NCBI RefSeq assembly: GCF_913063105.1
Contig: NZ_CAJXYQ010000007.1
Coordinates: 1-64,000 of the forward strand
Direction: 5' to 3'
DNA length: 64,000 nt
Source: an uncultured Draconibacterium sp.
GTDB taxonomy: Bacteria; Bacteroidota; Bacteroidia; Bacteroidales; Prolixibacteraceae
Positions 44,421 through 52,317 of this stretch are shown piece after piece (the first letter of the stretch is position 1; every line of letters begins with the position of its first letter). The notes under the pieces were generated by a model that had not been told where the DNA came from, did not search any database, and was given only the letters and a program-made list of their open reading frames with translations. A program made the position numbers and the translations under genes.

Positions 44421-44996
44421 CTAATTCTTTTTAACGTACTGCGTAAGAATAACTATTTGCTGGCCATTCACCTTACCCTCAATGTGTTCAGGATTGTCGT
44501 GTACCAGCGAGATATTGCGAACGGCAGTTCCGCGTTTTGCCGTAAAGCCACCGCCTTTCACATTCAGGTCTTTTATCAGCACCACGGTATCGCCGGCCTG
44601 CAAGACTGCCCCATTGCTATCGAGGTGATTTACCACATCGTCCGGATCGATTCCTTCGCCGGTTGCTTCTGCCCAGGCTTGTGTTTCTTCGTCGAGGTAC
44701 AACATATCAAGTAAATCTTGCGGCCAACCTTCAGCTTTCAGCCGATTTAACATACGCCAGGCCATTACCTGAACTGCAGGCACGGTGCTCCACATGCTGT
44801 CGTTAAGGCAGCGCCAATGGTTGGCATCCACGCTTTCCGGGTTGTTTATCTGCCCCGAGCAGGTTGCACAAATATAAATGCTGTCTTTTTCGCTTTCCTG
44901 TGTTGCCGGTGCTACAGTATATATATCCAGGTTTTCTTCTGCTCCGCACAATTCGCAAACCGAAGTACGCTTTTGCAATTCTCTTTCTATACTCAT
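44421..44996 (-). CDS. PhnA-type zinc-ribbon protein
   Basis: 191 aa. Two CxxC pairs form a zinc ribbon (CELCG at 14-18; CATCSGQ near 53), and the C-terminal GDTVVLIKDLNVKGG.F..KRGT block is the PhnA/YjdM domain. The name comes from its position in the E. coli phn locus; the function of YjdM is not established as phosphonate breakdown. It follows trpS by 43 bp and may be in its operon. Confidence 0.87.
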   Translation of the reverse strand: MSIERELQKRTSVCELCGAEENLDIYTVAPATQESEKDSIYICATCSGQINNPESVDANHWRCLNDSMWSTVPAVQVMAWRMLNRLKAEGWPQDLLDMLYLDEETQAWAEATGEGIDPDDVVNHLDSNGAVLQAGDTVVLIKDLNVKGGGFTAKRGTAVRNISLVHDNPEHIEGKVNGQQIVILTQYVKKN

Positions 44997-45039
44997 TTTA
45001 TTATTTTGTTGTCACTTCGGTCTTTCGACTTCTAACTTC

Positions 45040-46041
45040 CTAAAACAATTTCTTAAATCCGATTACATCCTTCACTTCCTGCAAAGTTTTTACGGCTGAT
45101 TCGCGGGCTTTTTCGGCACCCATTTTAGCCACTTTTGCCAGGTAAGCATCGTCCTCGAGGATATCGATGATACGTTCGCGAATTGGCGAGGTGTAGGCAA
45201 TAATATCTTCGGCCAATTGTTTTTTCAGGTCGCCGTAACGAATTTCGCATTTGTTGTACAACTCGTCAAAATGTGCCACAGTATCGGGTGTAGAAACAAT
45301 GTCCATCAGGGTAAACAGGTTTTGAACGGCTTCCGGTTTTTCCTGGTTCATTTCCGTTGGTCCCGAGTCGGTAACAGCACGCATTACTTTTTTACGAATC
45401 GATTTTGGATCTTCGTACAGGTTAATGGCATTACCTTCCGATTTTCCCATTTTTCCGCTTCCATCCAATCCGGGTACTTTAATCATATCGCCACCACCAA
45501 AAGTAAAGGGGCGCGGAATTGGGAATACCTCGGTTTTATACATGCGGTTAAAACGTTTCGCGAACTTACGGGCCATTTCCAGGTTTTGCTCCTGGTCTTT
45601 TCCAACCGGCACAAAATGGGCTTTATGAATAATAATATCGGCAGCCATTAAAACCGGGTAGGTTAACAAACCGGCATTAACGTTGTCGGGCTGCTGGCGT
45701 GCTTTGTCTTTAAACGAAGTTGTGCGCTCCAGTTCGCCCAGGTAGGCATTCATATTCAAAAAGGCGTAAAGCTCCGAGACCTCTGGCACATCGCTTTGTA
45801 TAAAAATGGTTGCTTTTTCCGGATCGATTCCACACGCGAGGTATTCGGCCAGCACCTGGCGTACGCCCGATTGTAAATTTTCGGGTGTTGGATGTGTGGT
45901 TAACGAGTGAATATCGGCTATAAAAAAGTAGCAGTTAAAATCGTCCTGCATTTTTAAGAAGTTCTGCACCGCACCAAAATAGTTTCCAAGGTGCAAATAT
46001 CCTGTCGGTCGTATACCGCTAACAACTGTCGGTTTGTTCAT
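45040..46041 (-). CDS. trpS: Tryptophanyl-tRNA synthetase
   Basis: 333 aa, class I synthetase. HIGH-type motif PTGYLHLGN (about 11-19) and KMSKS-type KMGKSEGN (about 195-202), with GGGDMIKVPGL before it. Length and motifs match bacterial TrpRS. It may be co-transcribed with the PhnA gene downstream. Confidence 0.97.
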   Translation of the reverse strand: MNKPTVVSGIRPTGYLHLGNYFGAVQNFLKMQDDFNCYFFIADIHSLTTHPTPENLQSGVRQVLAEYLACGIDPEKATIFIQSDVPEVSELYAFLNMNAYLGELERTTSFKDKARQQPDNVNAGLLTYPVLMAADIIIHKAHFVPVGKDQEQNLEMARKFAKRFNRMYKTEVFPIPRPFTFGGGDMIKVPGLDGSGKMGKSEGNAINLYEDPKSIRKKVMRAVTDSGPTEMNQEKPEAVQNLFTLMDIVSTPDTVAHFDELYNKCEIRYGDLKKQLAEDIIAYTSPIRERIIDILEDDAYLAKVAKMGAEKARESAVKTLQEVKDVIGFKKLF

Positions 46042-46239
46042 TTTTCTTTTTTGCTATTTGCCATGCGCATGGCGCAAAGCGTTCTGATTTTTAAGTGAGT
46101 GCAAAAATAGAGATTCGCACGGAAAGTAAAAAAATAAAATTCGGTGCAAGCAAAAAATTAATACTGAAGAAGGCATATTGGCTTTGAATCATCGTTGTTT
46201 AGTAAAAAATTGGGGTAAAACATTGATTGACATGCTTAT

Positions 46240-46380
46240 CTTTACCCCTTTGGCTGTCGCCATTTCCCCTTACAAGGGGAAACATTTGAAAGGAAAAGAA
46301 GGAAGCTTTGATGTCAAGCAGAAAGAATATTCATTGCTTGCACCCCGCCTGAGGGGAGCTCCCGACAGGGAAAGGGGTAG
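46240..46380. repeat. Dispersed intergenic repeat (CCCCTTACAAGGGGA / CCGCCTGAGGGGAGCTCCCGACAGGG type)
   Basis: TTCCCCTTACAAGGGGAA hairpin followed about 80 bp later by CCCGCCTGAGGGGAGCTCCCGACAGGG. This is the pattern of a common intergenic relic in Bacteroidota. The 70-codon open frame across it (46178-46390) has no coding character. Confidence 0.55.
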
Positions 46381-46398
46381 AAAAAAGTGAATCTGTCA

Positions 46399-46872
46399 TC
46401 ACGAATCAATCAGGTCGGAAAGCTGGGCTCCGGTGCAGGCGATCAGATCTTTTGGATTGATTTTTATCTGCATCCCACGTTTCCCTGCACTCACAAAAAT
46501 AAAGGTGTAATCCAGGCAGCTTTCGTGAATAAAAATAGGGTATGGTTTTTTCATGCCCAGTGGCGAACAAGCCCCGCGAATGTAACCGGTAAGCCCGAGC
46601 AGCTCTTTCATTTGTACCATTTCGGCACTTTTATTTCCCGACACTTTTGCCGCTTTTTTTAGGTTTACCTCTGCCGCCCCCGGAATTACTGCTACAAAAA
46701 TACCGGTTTTGTTACCGCGCAAAACCAGTGTTTTAAACACCTGCTCAACATCCTGCCCTAATGTTTCGGCAACATGTGTGGCACTCAAATCTGCTTCATC
46801 AACAAAATACTCCACTAATTCGTACGAAATATTTTTACTGTCGAGTAAACGGGCAGCATTGGTTTTTTTCAT
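46399..46872 (-). CDS. ybaK: Cys-tRNA(Pro) deacylase, YbaK/EbsC family
   Basis: 157 aa from the ATG at 46872 (MKKTNAARLL), which matches the family N-terminus; a start at 46938 would add 22 residues unlike the family. K-rich core VFKTLVLRG, VNLKKAAKVSG and GYIRGACSPLGMKK are the YbaK signature. It hydrolyses mischarged Cys-tRNA(Pro) with a substrate-assisted mechanism. It lies divergent from the small open frame at 47002. Confidence 0.92.
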   Translation of the reverse strand: MKKTNAARLLDSKNISYELVEYFVDEADLSATHVAETLGQDVEQVFKTLVLRGNKTGIFVAVIPGAAEVNLKKAAKVSGNKSAEMVQMKELLGLTGYIRGACSPLGMKKPYPIFIHESCLDYTFIFVSAGKRGMQIKINPKDLIACTGAQLSDLIDS

Positions 46873-47001
46873 GGTGGAAAGATTTGAATGCAAAAGTTGA
46901 AATTTTTGATTGTTTGGGCAAGTAAAAATACACAGCAAGCCGTAATTATTCTCGATTTGGCAACAGTTAAAGAATCTGAACTATTTTTTCAAAAAAAAAT
47001 A

Positions 47002-47115
47002 ATGATTAGATTTACGACAAACAATATGTATACAACACCTTTATACGGAAAAGAATGGCACTGGCGTAACGTGAAAATGGAAACACGGGAAGGAGCTGTT
47101 GTTTTTCAGAAATAA
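47002..47115 (+). CDS. Short open frame with two near-adjacent Trp codons upstream of a TrpB gene (candidate leader peptide)
   Basis: 37 codons from ATG at 47002, with two TGG codons (47056, 47062) in KEWHWRN, and a stop at 47115. A strong intrinsic terminator begins 5 bp after the stop and the TrpB2-type gene starts 187 bp later. The order (Trp-rich short peptide, terminator, trp gene) is like a trp leader, but I find no alternative antiterminator pairing and no clear ribosome binding site, and the peptide is longer than classical leaders. It could also be an unrelated short protein. Confidence 0.35.
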   Translation: MIRFTTNNMYTTPLYGKEWHWRNVKMETREGAVVFQK

Positions 47116-47120
47116 ACTGA

Positions 47121-47159
47121 AAAGGGATTTGTCGTGCTTATGCGGCAAATCCCTTTTTT
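47121..47159 (+). terminator. Strong intrinsic terminator upstream of the TrpB2 gene
   Basis: Perfect 11-bp stem AAAGGGATTTG / CAAATCCCTTT with a 14-nt loop, followed by TTTTTT. It ends 144 bp before the TrpB-like ATG. Confidence 0.88.
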
Positions 47160-47302
47160 GTTATTAGAGAAATAGATTATTATACATGAGTAGTGAGACA
47201 GACTCGGTTGGGAAAAGAGGAGATTACCTTCGAGTTTCTCAATACTCTGTACTAAATACTCATTAGTATAAACAGAATTATCAACCAATAAAATAAAAAA
47301 TT

Positions 47303-48679
47303 ATGACCAGACAAAAGAAGATTTTTCTCGACGAGTCGGAAATGCCCAAACAGTGGTACAACCTTGCCCCCGATCTGCCATCGCCTTTAAACCCGCCGCT
47401 TGGCCCCGACGGAAATCCTGTGGGACCTGAGATGTTGGCTCCGGTTTTTCCGATGAACCTGATTGAGCAGGAAGTTAGCCAGGAACGCTGGATTGATATT
47501 CCGGAAGGCATTCGTGAAATTCTGGTACAATGGCGGCCAAGTCCGCTAATTCGTGCTTACGAACTGGAAGAAGCCCTGGGAACCCCGGCAAAGATCTATT
47601 ACAAAAACGAGGGTGTATCGCCGGCAGGCAGCCACAAACCAAATACTGCGGTTGCACAGGCCTGGTACAATAAAGAGTTTGGTATTAAAAAACTAACTAC
47701 CGAAACCGGTGCAGGGCAGTGGGGATCGGCATTATCGTATGCCTGTGCGCAAATTGGCGGTATTGAATGTAAGGTTTTTATGGTGCGTGTGAGCTTCGAC
47801 CAAAAGCCTTTCCGGAAAATGATGATGGAAACCTGGGGCGGTAATTGTATTGCAAGCCCAAGTACCGAAACAAAGGCCGGCCGCGATATCCTGGCACAGT
47901 ATCCTGATACTCCGGGAAGTTTAGGCATTGCCATTTCGGAGGCTGTTGAGGCTGCTGTTTCCGACCCAACTGGAGGTACACGTTATTCGCTTGGCTCGGT
48001 GTTAAACCATGTAATGTTGCACCAAACCATTATTGGCCTTGAAGCTAAAAAACAGCTGGCCAAAGTGGGTATTAAAAACCCCGATGTGGTTATTGGATGT
48101 TGTGGTGGTGGTAGTAACTTCGCAGGTCTTTCATTCCCGTTTATGTATGATAAAGTTAATGGTGCCGACATTCAGATTATTGGAGCCGAACCATTTAGTT
48201 GCCCGACTTTAACAAAAGCACCGTTTATTTACGACAACGGCGATGTGGCACAAATGACCCCACTTTTGGCAATGAACAGCCTGGGACATAATTTTATTCC
48301 GGCGCCAATTCATGCCGGCGGTTTGCGTTACCACGGAATGGCGCCGCTGGTAAGTGCTGCCCTTAAAGACGGTTTAATGGATGCCATTGCCGTGCACCAA
48401 AGTGAATGTTTCGAGGCCGGTTTGCTGTTTGCCAAAACCGAAGGTATTATTCCGGCACCGGAAACCACACATGCCATTGCAGCTACTATTCGCGAGGCTA
48501 AAAAAGCCAAGGAAGAAGGCAAGGAAAAAACCATCTTGTTTAACTTTAGCGGCCATGGTTTGATGGACCTGGTTGGCTACAACAAGTACATTGCCGGCGA
48601 ACTTTCGGATTACGAATACCCGGAATCGGAAATTGCAGCTAACCTGAAAAAACTTGAAGGATACCCATTACCCAAATAG
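47303..48679 (+). CDS. TrpB2-type tryptophan synthase beta chain-like PLP enzyme
   Basis: 458 aa, longer than TrpB1 (about 400). PLP lysine in GSHKPNTA (about 110-117), phosphate loop CCGGGSNF (about 269-276), and the C-terminal [10 protein letters not shown] (about 413-422). The N-terminal extension ([24 protein letters not shown]) marks the TrpB2 group, which makes tryptophan from indole and serine and is often not linked to trpA; no trpA is present here. Its substrate could be indole or O-phosphoserine as proposed for some members. Confidence 0.92.
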   Translation: MTRQKKIFLDESEMPKQWYNLAPDLPSPLNPPLGPDGNPVGPEMLAPVFPMNLIEQEVSQERWIDIPEGIREILVQWRPSPLIRAYELEEALGTPAKIYYKNEGVSPAGSHKPNTAVAQAWYNKEFGIKKLTTETGAGQWGSALSYACAQIGGIECKVFMVRVSFDQKPFRKMMMETWGGNCIASPSTETKAGRDILAQYPDTPGSLGIAISEAVEAAVSDPTGGTRYSLGSVLNHVMLHQTIIGLEAKKQLAKVGIKNPDVVIGCCGGGSNFAGLSFPFMYDKVNGADIQIIGAEPFSCPTLTKAPFIYDNGDVAQMTPLLAMNSLGHNFIPAPIHAGGLRYHGMAPLVSAALKDGLMDAIAVHQSECFEAGLLFAKTEGIIPAPETTHAIAATIREAKKAKEEGKEKTILFNFSGHGLMDLVGYNKYIAGELSDYEYPESEIAANLKKLEGYPLPK

Positions 48680-48715
48680 GAAGATTTGGATTTGGAATAT
48701 TAGAATATTAGAATG

Positions 48716-48747
48716 GCGCACTGCAGTTTTGTGGTGCGCTTTTTTTG
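48716..48747 (+). terminator. Intrinsic terminator after the TrpB2 gene
   Basis: Stem GCGCAC / GTGCGC with a 12-nt loop, followed by seven T. A short AT-rich direct repeat (GGAATATTAGAATATTAGAAT) precedes it; a similar tract lies at 105-128. Confidence 0.78.
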
Positions 48748-48755
48748 TGCTGATT

Positions 48756-49703
48756 TTAAAAGAATGCGTAAATCAACTCCTCATTATCTGTTTTTAAAAC
48801 TTCTCTAATATCCTCGAAAAAGTGTTGTTTGCCAACCAACAATGCTGATAACTCAGTGGTGTAAGGTTCAACAAAATAATTGCCCTGAAGATTGGCATTT
48901 TCGATATGTCCTTTTTTTACTTCAAGGTAGATTTCAAGCGTTCGTCCATCGATTTCCGCCTTATTGGTAAAAGTGTATTTTGGCGAGTAACCCCAACGCC
49001 AATCCCAGGTTGTGAATTTTTCTTCAACCAGTTTATTAATCGCTTCCTCATCATCAGCTGAAATCGTATAACTATCAGCACCTTCTTTTTTCAACTGCAC
49101 GCCAATCATAAAATCCATAAATGTCTCAATATGCATTTCGCTTTTAAGGAACGGAGAAATATTAGCCACTTTGCTCCGGTTAGATTGCACAGCTTTACTC
49201 GTGTATTTCCCGGGAATAACTTTTATGGCTTGTCCCAGATTTTCTAAATCGGAATTAAAAAGCAAGGTACCATGGTGCAACACGCGATTTTTAAATACGT
49301 GCTCGGCATTTCCTGATATCTTCAACCCTTCAATCAGCAGGTCGTTTCTGCCCGACGTTGTGGCTGTAATTCCCAATTGGGCAAGTGCTTCCACCACCGG
49401 TTCGGTAAACTGCTTAAATGAAATCTCAGCCGGGCTTTTTACATTTTTAATAAAGGCAAAATTCACATTTCCTGCATCGTGATAAACCGTTCCTCCACCC
49501 GAAATTCGACGTGCCACGGTAATGTCATTCTCGCGCACATAACGATAGTTTACTTCGCCAAGCGCATTTTGGTGCTTTCCTACCACAACGGTTTTATCGC
49601 TTTGCCAAAGCATAAAAATATCATCATCGAAATTCTTTAGCAGGTACTCTTCAGTAGCGAGGCAGTAAAAAGGATTGTTGTTTTTTAAATTGATACAAAG
49701 CAT
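48756..49703 (-). CDS. lplA: Lipoate-protein ligase
   Basis: 315 aa from the ATG at 49703, 2 bp after the stop of the ATPase gene; a start at 49724 would overlap that gene. RRISGGGTVYHDAGN (about 65-79) and LKISGNAEHVFKNRVLHHGTLL (about 126-147, Lys near the active site) are the LplA signature; the C-terminal accessory domain is present (about 245-315). It activates free lipoate with ATP and attaches it to lipoyl domains, the salvage counterpart of LipB-LipA in this window. Confidence 0.93.
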   Translation of the reverse strand: MLCINLKNNNPFYCLATEEYLLKNFDDDIFMLWQSDKTVVVGKHQNALGEVNYRYVRENDITVARRISGGGTVYHDAGNVNFAFIKNVKSPAEISFKQFTEPVVEALAQLGITATTSGRNDLLIEGLKISGNAEHVFKNRVLHHGTLLFNSDLENLGQAIKVIPGKYTSKAVQSNRSKVANISPFLKSEMHIETFMDFMIGVQLKKEGADSYTISADDEEAINKLVEEKFTTWDWRWGYSPKYTFTNKAEIDGRTLEIYLEVKKGHIENANLQGNYFVEPYTTELSALLVGKQHFFEDIREVLKTDNEELIYAFF

Positions 49704-49705
49704 GA

Positions 49706-50839
49706 TTATAAATTTTGAATCCAACGTTGGAAAAGAACATCATAAACGCTGTAAAAGTGTTTTCCCCCAGAATCACGTTCCTGAAAAATCAACTCCTTTT
49801 TTAATAGCGAGTTCACAGAACGATTAACCGTTGAAGGACTACCCAACTTATGATCCTGCATAAAATCTTTCGATGTTATGTTGTACACTTTTCCATCGGA
49901 AGCTACTGCTTTTAATAAATTCCACTGTTGTTTGGTGAGCATATCGCGATAGCCAAAAAACACATACTCCTGCTCTTTCAAAATCTTCAATGCCTCTTCA
50001 TTCCAGGTTTTAGTACTTATATTTTTCCCCGAATGAATATAAACCCGATTACAAAGCAATTGCACAAAATAGGTATGCCTATTTGTCCATCGCAGCATTT
50101 CGGCGGCAGTTTCGGGAGAAATGTTTTTTTTATGCTCCGCAAATTTCGTTACAATAAACGACTGGTACTTTTCAAAGCCAATTTTATCCAATTTTAGAAA
50201 CTGAGTACTTCGAAAAAATGGCCGGGCAGGATTTGAAAACATATCGCTCATTAAATGTTGCTGACTACCTGAAAATATAAAAACCACGTTTTTTAACTGT
50301 TGAATAATGGTACGCAACCACGCCTCTGTATTTTTTTCAGGATAATTAAGAATTTGCTGAAACTCGTCGATTGCAAACAAAACCCGCTTATCCTGCTGCT
50401 CAAGAAAGGCAAAAAGCGATGCTATCTGATGTTCGCTTTCTTTTTCCTGAACTTTGAATGTAACATTTGGTTCGCCTGATAATGAATCGAAAGAAATTAC
50501 CGGACGCAAAGATTTTATGAAATTCCAGATTCTTTTACCAACTCCGGTTTTCTCCGGCACCGAATTCAGAATGGCTGTTGCCAGGCTATTTAAGAAATCA
50601 TTCGTATTCTCTGTTGCCAGAATATCGGCATAAATACAAATCAAATTAGCTGACAATTTTTGTTCCAGATGCTGTATAAGTCCAGTTTTCCCAATTCTTC
50701 TGATGGCAACTAAAGTAGTAGACAGGCCTCCGTTAATATTCGAAATCAGTGTTTCCGTTTCCTTTTCTCTGTCGCAAAAATATTGCGGACCGAAATAACC
50801 TGTTGTAACAAAAGGAGTTGTTGGCTGCGACTTTTTCAT
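49706..50839 (-). CDS. STAND/archaeal-type ATPase with winged-helix C-terminus
   Basis: 377 aa. P-loop RRIGKTGLI (about 47-55) in the G-x-RR-x-GKT form of the archaeal ATPase family, Walker B VLFAIDEFQ (about 155-163), sensor-like FSGSQQ (about 190). Residues about 300-377 form a winged-helix-like region (TKQQWNLLKAVASDG...STVNRSVNSLLKKELI). Such proteins couple ATP binding to DNA or partner binding, but their biological roles are mostly unknown. It precedes lplA by 2 bp, an odd pairing that is probably co-transcription without shared function. Confidence 0.82.
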   Translation of the reverse strand: MKKSQPTTPFVTTGYFGPQYFCDREKETETLISNINGGLSTTLVAIRRIGKTGLIQHLEQKLSANLICIYADILATENTNDFLNSLATAILNSVPEKTGVGKRIWNFIKSLRPVISFDSLSGEPNVTFKVQEKESEHQIASLFAFLEQQDKRVLFAIDEFQQILNYPEKNTEAWLRTIIQQLKNVVFIFSGSQQHLMSDMFSNPARPFFRSTQFLKLDKIGFEKYQSFIVTKFAEHKKNISPETAAEMLRWTNRHTYFVQLLCNRVYIHSGKNISTKTWNEEALKILKEQEYVFFGYRDMLTKQQWNLLKAVASDGKVYNITSKDFMQDHKLGSPSTVNRSVNSLLKKELIFQERDSGGKHFYSVYDVLFQRWIQNL

Positions 50840-50992
50840 TTCATTTTTATTCGATGTAACTCTCGATGAATTTTAATCCTTCTTGTTTGTGAATTTAGAA
50901 TGAGGAAAATTCATGTTCGCTTCATACTTTTTTATTTTTCGCATTTTGCAATATACAAAATGCGAATTACAAAATGTAACATTTGAGCATAA

Positions 50993-51022
50993 AAAAACCA
51001 CCCGTCAACCGACGGATGGTTT
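50993..51022 (-). terminator. Second terminator of the 51143 gene
   Basis: Stem ACCACCCGTC / GACGGATGGT with one mismatch and a 4-nt loop, followed on the minus strand by seven T. Confidence 0.72.
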
Positions 51023-51093
51023 ATATATGGCATATTGCTAATTCACGGGTTTAACTTAACACTTATTTCCTGCAGCTATTAAAACGCAGAAAA

Positions 51094-51115
51094 CCGCCTC
51101 TGCTCTCAGAGGCGG
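51094..51115 (-). terminator. First terminator of the 51143 gene
   Basis: Perfect stem CCGCCTCTG / CAGAGGCGG with a 4-nt loop, followed by TTTTC on the minus strand, 27 bp past the stop. Confidence 0.8.
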
Positions 51116-51142
51116 ATTCAATCTTAAGTTACTGCATTCGCC

Positions 51143-51496
51143 TTAGTTCGACGATTGCAATTTTATTTTTAATTCGTTTTTGTTTGCATCAACATTTACA
51201 ACTTCTGCTTTTTTCTCGTACGAAATGTAAGTTGTAACGATTTTATATTCTCCGGGCTTTACTCCTTCAAAAGAGAAATTTCCATCAAAATCAGTGTAAG
51301 CTTTCCTATCGGTTCCTTCCAGCTTAACCTCTACTCCAACCAACGACTCTCCTGATAATTCATCGGCAATAGAGCCTGAAATCATCATTGTGGCCTGGCT
51401 TTCAGTATCAGCGCTTTTCGATTTTGTATCTGTTTCTTTGGCATTTACTGCTACAATCGAAATAACAAGCAATGCTGCAATCAGTACCTTTTTCAT
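51143..51496 (-). CDS. Small secreted CarboxypepD_reg-like protein
   Basis: 117 aa with signal peptide (1-19, ending VNAKE). Residues about 38-112 are one carboxypeptidase-regulatory-like beta-sandwich (ISGSIADELSGESLVGVEVKLEGTDRKAYTDFDGNFSFEGVKPGEYKI), the same fold that opens the TonB receptor at 54332-57070, here standing alone. Upstream is a series of 11-bp direct repeats like PhoB boxes (51529-51589), so it is probably induced by phosphate starvation. Its role is unknown; perhaps a partner of the TonB receptor. Confidence 0.8.
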   Translation of the reverse strand: MKKVLIAALLVISIVAVNAKETDTKSKSADTESQATMMISGSIADELSGESLVGVEVKLEGTDRKAYTDFDGNFSFEGVKPGEYKIVTTYISYEKKAEVVNVDANKNELKIKLQSSN

Positions 51497-51528
51497 ATTG
51501 TTTACTTTTTATTTTGTCGTTTTCTTAC

Positions 51529-51589
51529 ACTACAAAAGTACGCTATGTCAATTACGCTGTAGTTACAGAACTATTACAGTTCGGTTAAA
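51529..51589 (-). promoter_or_regulatory. Pho-box-like array, 11-bp direct repeats
   Basis: Read on the minus strand, TGTAAY-like units recur every 11 bp: plus-strand ATTACA at 51573, GTTACA at 51562, ATTACG at 51551, with weaker GTTAAA at 51584 and ACTACA at 51529 in the same phase. PhoB binds 11-bp direct repeats. The array lies 33-93 bp upstream of the 51143-51496 start. Confidence 0.7.
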
Positions 51590-51624
51590 TCAGTAATTTC
51601 GATTAACAAAAAACAATACCGAAC

Positions 51625-52083
51625 TTAATACTTTCTTTCGCTGATAAGCTGACCATCTTCGTTGTACTTTTTCCACACCCCGGTTTTTTCACCATTGGCA
51701 TAGGCCAACTCGTACAACAAGTTTCCGTAGTCGTTCCAGATAACCCATTTACCGTGCTTATTTCCGTTTTTGTAACGTGCCACCGACACTTTTATACCGT
51801 GCTCGTTGTACATTACCCACTTGCCGTGCATTAGGTTGTTTTTGTATGAACGAATTTCGTTTACACGTCCATTTTCGAAGTAGATGGTAGTTTTACCGTG
51901 TTTCTCGCCATTTTTGATTTTTACTTCGCTTTTTATAGCCTTGTTTTCAAACAGGCTCACATACGTTCCGGTGTACTTTTTATCGTTTTCGAAAAATACA
52001 CCATCAACTTCCTTAATATTTTGTGCTTTCGATGCAGTGATTATCAAAGCCAAAAATCCAACTAAAACCAATAATTTTTTCAC
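51625..52083 (-). CDS. Secreted MORN-like repeat protein (YwqK-type)
   Basis: 152 aa with signal peptide (1-20, ending ASKAQ). It has successive NG..HGKW.. motifs of about 23 residues (NGEKHGKTTIYFENG, NNLMHGKWVMYNEHG, NGNKHGKWVIWNDYG, NGEKTGVWKKYNEDG), the MORN_2 repeat family sometimes annotated as a YwqK antitoxin. No toxin is adjacent; the signal peptide argues for an envelope role. It sits between phosphate-linked genes but carries no clear Pho box. Confidence 0.82.
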   Translation of the reverse strand: MKKLLVLVGFLALIITASKAQNIKEVDGVFFENDKKYTGTYVSLFENKAIKSEVKIKNGEKHGKTTIYFENGRVNEIRSYKNNLMHGKWVMYNEHGIKVSVARYKNGNKHGKWVIWNDYGNLLYELAYANGEKTGVWKKYNEDGQLISERKY

Positions 52084-52180
52084 GTGTTTAAAATTGTTTA
52101 CTCGTTTGGTGCTACATGATTCAGTTCCTTTTTTAAAGAAAACGAACTCATGTAAGCTTTACAAAAATCAATAAGAGGAA

Positions 52181-52233
52181 AGCCCCGGAGGTTAATCCGG
52201 AGCTCTTTTAAAACCGGTTTTACGAACCGGCTT
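52181..52233 (-). terminator. Double-hairpin terminator of the beta-helix lipoprotein gene
   Basis: Two stems on the minus strand: GCCGGTT / AACCGGT (followed by TTTTAAAAG) and CTCCGGA / TCCGGGG (followed by CTTTCCTCTT), about 85-135 bp after the stop at 52318. Confidence 0.6.
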
Positions 52234-52317
52234 TAATAAACACTGCATTAAAAAAAATGCCTTTGATATCCTCTTACTATTTTATTCATATTCAATAAAA
52301 TAATTTGCTTAATTTTT

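Larger units (their letters stand above)
50840..51142. other. Intergenic region with operator-like palindromes and two terminators
   Basis: 303 bp without a gene. From the left: the promoter region of the ATPase gene with inverted repeat CGCATTTTG / CAAAATGCG (50940-50964) and palindrome TTACAAAATGTAA (50967-50979), then two hairpin terminators (50993-51022 and 51094-51115) for the 51143 gene. Confidence 0.6.

Noticed and set aside
46178..46390. 70-codon frame upstream of ybaK
   Set aside because: It covers a dispersed intergenic repeat; the translated PYKGKHLKGKEG / RLRGAPDRERG pattern is typical of these repeats, not of a protein.
47002..47160. Classical trp attenuator
   Set aside because: I could not find a segment between the Trp codons and the terminator that would pair with the terminator's first arm, so the four-segment model is not supported; a leader role is kept only as a possibility.
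51625..52083. Antitoxin role for the MORN-like protein
   Set aside because: It has a signal peptide and no toxin partner, so the YwqK antitoxin label is not supported.
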